NCBI GenBank assembly: GCA_022813625.1
Contig: JAKLMB010000006.1
Coordinates: 124,001 to 188,000 of the forward strand
DNA length: 64,000 nucleotides
From: Aaosphaeria pasadenensis
Taxonomy: Eukaryota > Ascomycota > Dothideomycetes > Pleosporales
Direction of reading: 5' to 3'
In this document: positions 57,626 through 64,000 of the stretch, piece by piece
Layout: each line of letters starts with the position of its first letter
Position numbering within the stretch: position 1 is the stretch's first letter
Made by a program: the position numbers and the translations under genes
Notes under the pieces: generated by a model
Told to the model about the DNA's origin: nothing
Databases searched by the model: none
What the model saw: only the letters and a program-made list of their open reading frames with translations

Positions 57626-59776
57626 ATGGTACTCTCCGTCCTCGTTGCAATCATCTCAGCACCCGCTCTTCTCGGAACACAAGAGGCAATCCGACAATCG
57701 CAGGCCAAAGAGAAGAGAGAGGAACATCGAGCCCGGCGATGCAATCTCATCGCAACATGCGTCAAGTCGTCACTGCGAAGTCGCGAGATCAATGGTCGTC
57801 CGCTTGTCCTGCGGAACGGTAAGGTACGTATGTATGGCTGAGTAAATGTATTGGCCTGGCTTCATTATGCATGAATTTTGCCTTCATTTCCTTACTTTGA
57901 ATCGTTTTTACTCATTTCGATATTTCAGATCTACATCGACACCGGCACCAGCGATGGCAGTCCATTCGGCCATGCCTACGCGGGATACTACCTTCCCTAC
58001 CCGGACACCAAATACGAAGGTCTGGTGACGACGATAACCGACGAAGCACCCATAATGAACTGGGTGTACGTCGACCGGGAGACGTGCGAGCTCAAGTACG
58101 GCGTGCGCGCGAACGCGCAACCCAACCTTACTGGGCCCTTTGACTGCACTCGACAGGACAGGCGCCTGACGTTCGATGGTTGGGAGGGTTTCTGCGCAGT
58201 GGAAGAGTTCCCGACGTTGTGGGCCGTTTACTTCGACTTGGACGACGATGGGCTGCGTGGGAAGGTGCCAGAGGGGACTCGCGTTCTCGACATCGAGCTC
58301 TCGCGAAAAGAGAAGAGATGGAAGAAGGAGTCGGAGAGCAGGCAGCAGGACCAGACAACGAAGAGGGAGGTCGATACAAAGGCTGACGCACCTCACGATA
58401 AGCCTATTACAGTGACGCCGCAGTTGAATCCCCCTGGTGCGGGTGCGGAGGTCAATGTAGAGCCTCCAGCGCCTTTCCCATTGCCAAAAACCATATTTCC
58501 GGATTCTGCTCCACTGCCCATGCCAGTGCGTCCGGACACGCCGCCGCCAGCATATACGGCAGACTCGGAGGATGCTACACAAGCTCGGCCAGTAGCTCGA
58601 ACCCCTTCGCCAGGTGCAACCAAACAGCAATCGCCTCCCTCTGCGGAAAGGAAAAGCAGATCTTCTTCCACCAGCACCACCCCAAAGCTGAATCGAAGCA
58701 GTGGCTCGAGAGCTCTCGCGCAAGCCCAGAAATTTGAAGCCATGAGCCAGGCAGAGCCGCCTCCGCTCCTCCTCCGGACCGCGAAATCATTCAACAGGCG
58801 CGAGAGCAGCAACAACTCTGACTCTGCGTCCAACTACTCGGAAAGCGGGACGACGGACATCATCGGTGCGTATGCTCGACCTTACTCTGCCGTCGTACCC
58901 GCAGCAACGGCAGCGCTGGACAAAACGATCAAAGTGTCAGACCCAGCGATATTTGGAGCGTCGACGGGCAAATCTCCTCCGAGAGCTTCGGTAGCAAAGG
59001 AGGTGTCACCATCTACAAGCAAAGACAACAAGACTGTGGCGGCGGATGAGGCGATGCGGAAACGGCCCACTCCCTCTGTTCAGACCTCCAGACCGCGAAA
59101 GGAGTCCCTGCCACCAGTACCCAACCCTACCAGCAGAAGTTCGTCCCGTAATACGTCATCGCCCGTTGACCGTCGAACAGCATCCATGGACCGTAACCGT
59201 CCCCTAGAAAGACGCCCCACAGTCTCAAGAGAAGCACTTGCTCGCAGTTCGCCCAGGCCAGTACGCGATACATCGAGTTCAAGAAGGGTTCCTCCAGCAT
59301 CATCATCACCATCACCGTCAGCATCGTTGACACGAGAACGAGGTGCCTCGACCTCTTCAACAAGAAGCAACGATGCGAGATCGTCGCCAAAGCCTCTCAG
59401 TCGCACAAATACGACTCCTGTCTCGGGAAAGAGATCCATGGCAGGTATGACGATGACATCGGGATCCATGACATCCATGTCTAGACAGATGGCCCCGCCG
59501 ATAGTGCCAGGTCGTGATCGCACCAACTCGAGTTTGTACCGCGAGCTTGATGATATTTTGAAGCCTGGATCTATTGGCGATGGAGGTAGCAGGAGTTCAC
59601 AGCGCGATGAGCGGAAGGATAGCAGGGGAAACGAGCGGGATCGGCCGCAACCTTTGCTACGTAGGGCACAGACTTCGAAGGCGCTGCCGCCAACAACGAG
59701 AGGGAAGGGGAGTGTGGGTGAAAGGGACGGGAGATCTAGAAGGTCGGTGGAGAAGAAACCACCGGGGGTGTTTTGA
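57626..59776 (+). CDS. Conserved ascomycete protein: N-terminal globular domain with long disordered tail
   Basis: Two exons: 57626-57823 and 57929-59776, phase-0 intron of 105 nt (GTACGT...TTTCAG); 681 residues. The first 20 residues are hydrophobic (M-V-L-S-V-L-V-A-I-I-S-A-P-A-L-L-G), possibly a signal anchor. A conserved domain of about 215 residues follows. Recognisable stretches are R-A-R-R-C-N-L, F-G-H-A-Y-A-G-Y-Y-L-P-Y-P, I-T-D-E-A-P-I-M-N-W-V-Y-V-D, G-P-F-D-C-T-R-Q-D-R-R-L-T and F-D-L-D-D-D-G-L. I recall this as a widespread ascomycete family without known function; no catalytic motif is evident. The remaining 450 residues are Ser/Pro/Arg-rich and disordered, with many potential phosphorylation sites. 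Confidence 0.88.
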
Positions 59777-60896
59777 TCAGAACAGATAGGAGGTTGCCGA
59801 TGCTGTTATGTTGGGATTGTGGTGTCGTTCCTACCTAGTTTTGCTGGTAAGGAAGGAGAAATGATGGTCTGCAACGATGTTGATATGATACCCGTCTATA
59901 GTTCTTTCAGCTTAAAAATACTGTGCAATGATAAGTGTATTATTGCAATATTCTGCAACTGGACAAGAGGTAGTAGTCTCTCGTATATGATTCATTCACA
60001 TCTATTCACACAAGGATAACCACATCTCGAACTCGTACACTAAACTACACTACACCCATCTTGCTCTGGAGAATAAGCCCATAGAAGGGCAAGAAGAGCT
60101 TCGGATCTAGATCCGAAAGTGCCTTTGTTCTTTTGCCCGTCCAAGGTCTTGCCTGTTGCCTCCCCACACTGGCTGTAGGGCAGGCACGAGCCAACAAGGA
60201 AGACTTCCCCCTGATCTGAAACTCGAACCACCACGCACTGCACCACAACACAATACACTACACTACACGGAGATGCGGCCAACACGCTAACTTCTGTAAC
60301 AAGCCTCAGCGAGGTATCAAGTTGTTTCCCTCGGTGGACGAGATGGCTCGCTCACGCGATCATTTCATATCAAGGGCGCATTGTTTTCCAATCCTAGACC
60401 TGTCATGTCTGCCCCTAAGCCTTTTCGTCCTCCCTTCTGTCGCAGTCTGCACGTTCGTCATAGTAGATGCGCCGATAATACCTATTCATCCTCGTGGCAT
60501 TTCTCTTTACGCGAACTAGAGATCGTTCCTTCCTACAGGCTGTGATGTTGCGTTGGAACGACGCAATGACCTGCTAAATCAAGGACGATTCATCCATTGT
60601 TGTCCTTGGCTTCTGATTCCCCTTCCTCTCTGCATTCTTTCTTTTTCTCCCCTTCTCTCATTCTATATTATTTTTACAAGTGTCGTTGAAGCTGGGCTTC
60701 TTGCTGCATCATCTCCCCAAAGTTACTTCAATCTTTATATCTTCATAATTTCAAATTTCTTCAACCTTCTTCGACTGATGACCATACGTACACAATCTCG
60801 AAATCTAGTAAGGACGCGACATCTCCCCTATATGATCTCGTTCTCTCGCTCACTAGCCCCGCAGATATCACTAGTGGTCGATAGAATAACAAGCCC
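59777..60896. other. Intergenic region between two plus-strand genes
   Basis: 3' UTR of the upstream gene and promoter of the downstream one. A CT-rich tract at 60610-60680 probably marks the transcription start. A near-palindrome, TTCGGATCTAGATCCGAA, lies at 60099-60116. No gene is seen. Confidence 0.5.
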
Positions 60897-62498
60897 ATGG
60901 ACTCCACAAGCCGGCTCTACGAGCGCCTCGGCCAGATCCCCCAGGACCCCTCCGACCCAGAGAGCCTAGAAGACCTCATCGTATGTGCATTCGGAGCCTT
61001 TGAGCGGTACTATGTGTGTTGGAAAACTCGGGGCGGTGAATTCAGACAAGGTATGTTCTTCAAAGTCCCACTCCCTAAACCCATGCCCATGGACGACAAC
61101 ATGTATGTTGCTTGATAGCTGACATTATCAGACGGGTACGATCTACCAATTCAATTGCAGCAATGGCTGTACCCAGAAGACGGAACGACCAGGGACTTTG
61201 CATCGTTGCAGGTGGTGTTCGGTCGGGGGAATGAGTACTTCGCATCTGATAAGAACGGGAAGATGGAGTACAAGGAGCCGCCGGAGGCACCTAAGAAATC
61301 TTCTACTTCAATCAATTCTTCTACTTTGGGTGACGTCGAGAAACCGATGCCGTTGAGGAGATCCCGTACAATATCGTATGTGCGTCCGTTGTCGATATCA
61401 GAGTCCATTACTCGGCCGTTCGATTACGATACTGCTGGAATGGATACACCAACCGGCACCAGAGACTCGCCGAATAAACGCACATCCTCAGCTACGTCGT
61501 CGGCATCGTCGTCGCGACCACCAAGTCAGGTGTTCTCGAGACCAACGTCCGATCCCATTTCCCGGCCGTATAGCCCTTCCCTCGCCGATACGAACAGTAC
61601 CCAAGCATCGAGTCGCCGATCGTCGTATATATCGCTTTCGACACCATCAGCGACCAATCCGTCCTTCTCATCACGCCCAAGAGCAGAGTCAAGTCCCACC
61701 ACCACTATGGCTGCCATTGAAACAGCATTACCGAAGGACTATACTCCTACCACAATAACGACAACAACTTCAGACCCGTCTTTGCCATCGTCCTCGTCAT
61801 CTCAGAGCCGACTAGTACGCAGAGCCCGCCCCTTAAGCATATCCTTCAACCCGAGTCCCTTCCCCAAAATCGTCGAGGGCAAAAGACTCTCAGCTGCCCG
61901 TTCCGCCGCTGATGGAAGCCGACCACAAGATCAAAAGCAAGATAAAGACCACGTCCCTTGTCAGTGTGATAGCTGTATCATACACAAGAAATCACCAAAC
62001 GATAATGAAAGTGACTTCAATGACCAGACCACCGCCATGGGTACAAGGAAAGTCGTTTACGCTTCCACGGGCACACAAACGGATCCAGAACCACCCCGAC
62101 GCAACGCCAATACTTCTGTATCGACAGCCTCTTTCTCCGGTTCGCCATCGTTGTGGAACGACGACAGCGCCAGCACTAACCACTCAAATGCACCTCCATA
62201 CTACGACGAAGACAACTACTCTGACATGGGCGCACTTCACCCACCGCCGCCACCACCAAACCCAGTATTCATGGGTCGCATGTTCGATTACTTCAGTAGG
62301 CCGGGATACCAGCTTGGTGACTCGCTTGTCTCCAGTTATGAATACCATCCCGAGCCTGAATATCAGCAGGAGCCCGTTATCTACTATAACGAAGAAGACG
62401 TCATCGAATACCAGCAAAGAGACGAGAATGATTGGACGGCGATGACGATGATAGATGGGAGCGGCCAGCAGGTAAAGGGGGGATATGTCGAGTCTTGA
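60897..62498 (+). CDS. Conserved fungal protein with N-terminal globular part and Ser-rich tail
   Basis: Two exons: 60897-61050 and 61132-62498, with an 81-nt intron (GTATGT...TATCAG). The joint codon is G|AC, giving R-Q-D-G-Y-D-L-P; 506 residues in all. The first 95 residues are the structured part (A-F-G-A-F-E-R-Y-Y-V-C-W-K, L-Q-Q-W-L-Y-P-E-D-G-T-T-R-D-F, Y-F-A-S-D-K-N-G-K). This pattern resembles a family I know only as hypothetical in ascomycetes. Residues 100-300 are Ser/Thr-rich and disordered. A compact C-Q-C-D-S-C-I-I-H cluster (C328, C330, C333, H337) could bind zinc. The C-terminal part is acidic and tyrosine-rich. Function unknown. Confidence 0.85.
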
Positions 62499-62850
62499 AA
62501 AACAAACTGGGAAGAATACAAGAGACGAAAAGAGGCTGTACTTATCATCAAGGTTTCTTCTCATTTTTTAATGATTTGAAACTGATAGGTTAAAGGGATA
62601 AGAGAAGAAGATGATCCTCTTCTTTTAAGATCCCGATACCTTTTCAGTACTATGGGGTTGTACAATTGCGCTCGCCCGCGCACATAAAACCCCGCCAATA
62701 CAACCAACAACGCCGCAGACATATATGAACAGCAAAAGTTCACAAGGACAATACCTTTCCACCTATCGCCATATTATACAGGATTCAAAGCAGCAGGGAA
62801 ACAAGGAAGTCGATGAAACAATGGACAACCGCCTGGCAGCGCCATCGCGT
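62499..62850. other. Short intergenic region between convergent genes
   Basis: 3' regions of the two flanking genes. Nothing else is recognised. Confidence 0.5.
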
Positions 62851-63993
62851 TCACCGCCTTCCAAACTGGTCACGTTTGGCGTGCCATCCGGACGTCAACT
62901 CGCCCAAAGTCGCAGCATACGTCTCCAAACCTTTTACCTCGAACTGGTCCAAGGATGAAAATGGCAGCGAAGTCGGCGGGCGTTGAATTGGGCCCATGAT
63001 CTCCCTCCGCAACGCCATCCTCCTCGCCTCGGCGTGTGACATTCCGCGATTGGGCGGGCCCCTGTTTCCACCCTCATGCCCGCCCATCATATCCCTCCGC
63101 AACGCCATCCTCTTCGAAAGACTCTCGACGGCACGGAAGAATGGCATGAACTCATCCACTAGATCAGTCCATTCCTCAGCGGTGCCCACTCTTGCATCCG
63201 CGTCTTCGCCATTGTACGGGTGGTCATAGTGGCGTGCCGCCAGTCCGAGCAGATATCTCGTGAGCCCGCTCTCAAAATACCGATGCAATTCCTTGCCCGG
63301 GAGGAGCGAGGAAGAGAAGTCATATCGATGCTGTTCGAGGACGTAGCGCAAAGAGGCAGCGGACATACAATGGGGAATGGGCAGCGAGCGCTGGTCGGCG
63401 TAGATATGGCGCATGCAGATGTCTCGCAAGGCGGTCGTGGGACCTCCAAGGCGGTCGGCGAGGGCCCAAATCTTGATAATGATCGGAACAGCGTAGGGGT
63501 CTTTCGAGTGCATTGCCTGGCTACCCGGGAAGCCGTCATCGTACCGATGACACAATTCAGGGCGGAGGCGGTGATGCTGCCAGAAGTAGAGGACATGCTT
63601 GAAGGCGTCGTCGTCCGTGTGCAGGACATTGATCGAGGTGACGTCCGTGAAGTCGCCGTCATGATCCATCATGGCATCCATCTGCTCCTCCATCATGTTT
63701 CGCAGTGGCGGTGCCCAGAAGTCCACCGTCGCCTTGGAGATTCGATATCTCTTGGGGGGGAACGCGTCCCTGAGCACGAGGATCACGGTGGGGGCAGCGA
63801 GACCGTGATGGTCTAAGTCTAGAGGGTTAGGAGGCGAAATTAAGAGAATGGGATTGGGTATAGGGATGGCAGTGGTGGTGAGGTTTGGCTGGCAAGGCCC
63901 TCTATCTCCGTCTATTTCTTCATTCTTACCTCGAACTTCTTCGATTTCATCCTCGTAATTCATGGCAGGCGGAAATTCAGGTGCTTGAAGCAT
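62851..63993 (-). CDS. BTB/POZ-like domain protein
   Basis: Single-exon reading frame of 380 codons, with possible starts at 63993 and at 63963 (M-N-Y-E-D-E). More 5' sequence may lie beyond the window edge. Residues about 65-165 look like a fungal BTB fold: V-I-L-V-L-R-D, then K-R-Y-R-I-S-K-A-T-V-D-F-W-A-P, V-L-H-T-D-D-D-A-F-K-H-V-L-Y-F-W-Q-H and the helix K-I-W-A-L-A-D-R-L-G. BTB proteins commonly mediate dimerisation or act as substrate adaptors of CUL3 ubiquitin ligases. The C-terminal part carries two near-identical copies of a short R-M-A-L-R-R-(D/E)-(M/I)-M-G motif. Assignment to BTB rests on pattern only. Confidence 0.7.
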   Translation of the reverse strand: MLQAPEFPPAMNYEDEIEEVRGKNEEIDGDRGPCQPNLTTTAIPIPNPILLISPPNPLDLDHHGLAAPTVILVLRDAFPPKRYRISKATVDFWAPPLRNMMEEQMDAMMDHDGDFTDVTSINVLHTDDDAFKHVLYFWQHHRLRPELCHRYDDGFPGSQAMHSKDPYAVPIIIKIWALADRLGGPTTALRDICMRHIYADQRSLPIPHCMSAASLRYVLEQHRYDFSSSLLPGKELHRYFESGLTRYLLGLAARHYDHPYNGEDADARVGTAEEWTDLVDEFMPFFRAVESLSKRMALRRDMMGGHEGGNRGPPNRGMSHAEARRMALRREIMGPIQRPPTSLPFSSLDQFEVKGLETYAATLGELTSGWHAKRDQFGRR

Positions 63994-64000
63994 CGGCGGG

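Overview
This window is nuclear DNA of a filamentous ascomycete (Pezizomycotina). The evidence is short phase-consistent introns (about 47-190 nt) with GTRNGT donors and CTAAC/CTGAC-like branch points, a single NUP98-NUP96 precursor, a polyadenylate-binding protein with the filamentous-fungal RRM4 insertion, a family-3 pectate lyase, and four proteins that look like conserved but uncharacterised ascomycete families. A plant-associated or saprotrophic Dothideomycete is my best guess; the class cannot be settled from the sequence alone.

Layout: 1-1349 C-terminal part of 2-oxoglutarate dehydrogenase E1 (+); 2391-4022 mitochondrial calcium uniporter (-); 5212-6229 secreted PL3 pectate lyase (-); 8718-11048 PAB1 (-); 12745-16993 a large proline-rich/helical protein (-); 18962-20181 fructose-1,6-bisphosphatase (-); 23871-25496 complex I 51-kDa subunit (+); 25765-26564 centrin/CDC31-like EF-hand protein (-); 28066-34665 NUP98-96 precursor (+); 36642-37898 flavohemoglobin (+); a gene-poor stretch of almost 10 kb leading into a four-finger C2H2 regulator (47613-49105, +); 50736-52681 epsin (+); a non-coding snoRNA host gene (about 53391-55000, +); 55817-56167 a small conserved protein (-); 57626-59776 and 60897-62498 two orphan-family proteins (+); 62851-63993 a BTB-like protein (-).

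The most interesting locus is the stretch after the epsin gene. It has no credible ORF, but it resolves into seven short exons separated by six introns of 178-198 nt. Each intron carries one C/D-box snoRNA, with its D box 62-73 nt before the 3' splice site. The guide segments match rRNA targets of the budding-yeast snR72-snR78 array, in the same order: 25S Um2421 plus Am876 (both on one RNA), 18S Um578, 25S Cm2197, 25S Gm2288, 18S Am28 and 25S Cm2959. In all seven cases the expected nucleotide lies exactly five bases upstream of a D or D' box. Seven yeast guide functions are thus packed onto six intronic RNAs, with the snR78 and snR72 functions on a single molecule. rRNA sequences and numbering were recalled, not searched.

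The protein genes are mostly housekeeping and do not form a cluster or pathway: mitochondrial metabolism and calcium entry (KGD1, MCU, complex I), gluconeogenesis (FBP1), mRNA binding (PAB1), nuclear pore (NUP98-96), endocytosis (epsin), spindle-pole/centrin (CDC31), NO detoxification (flavohemoglobin) and plant cell-wall attack (PL3). No transposon, CRISPR array, tRNA or rRNA gene could be supported.
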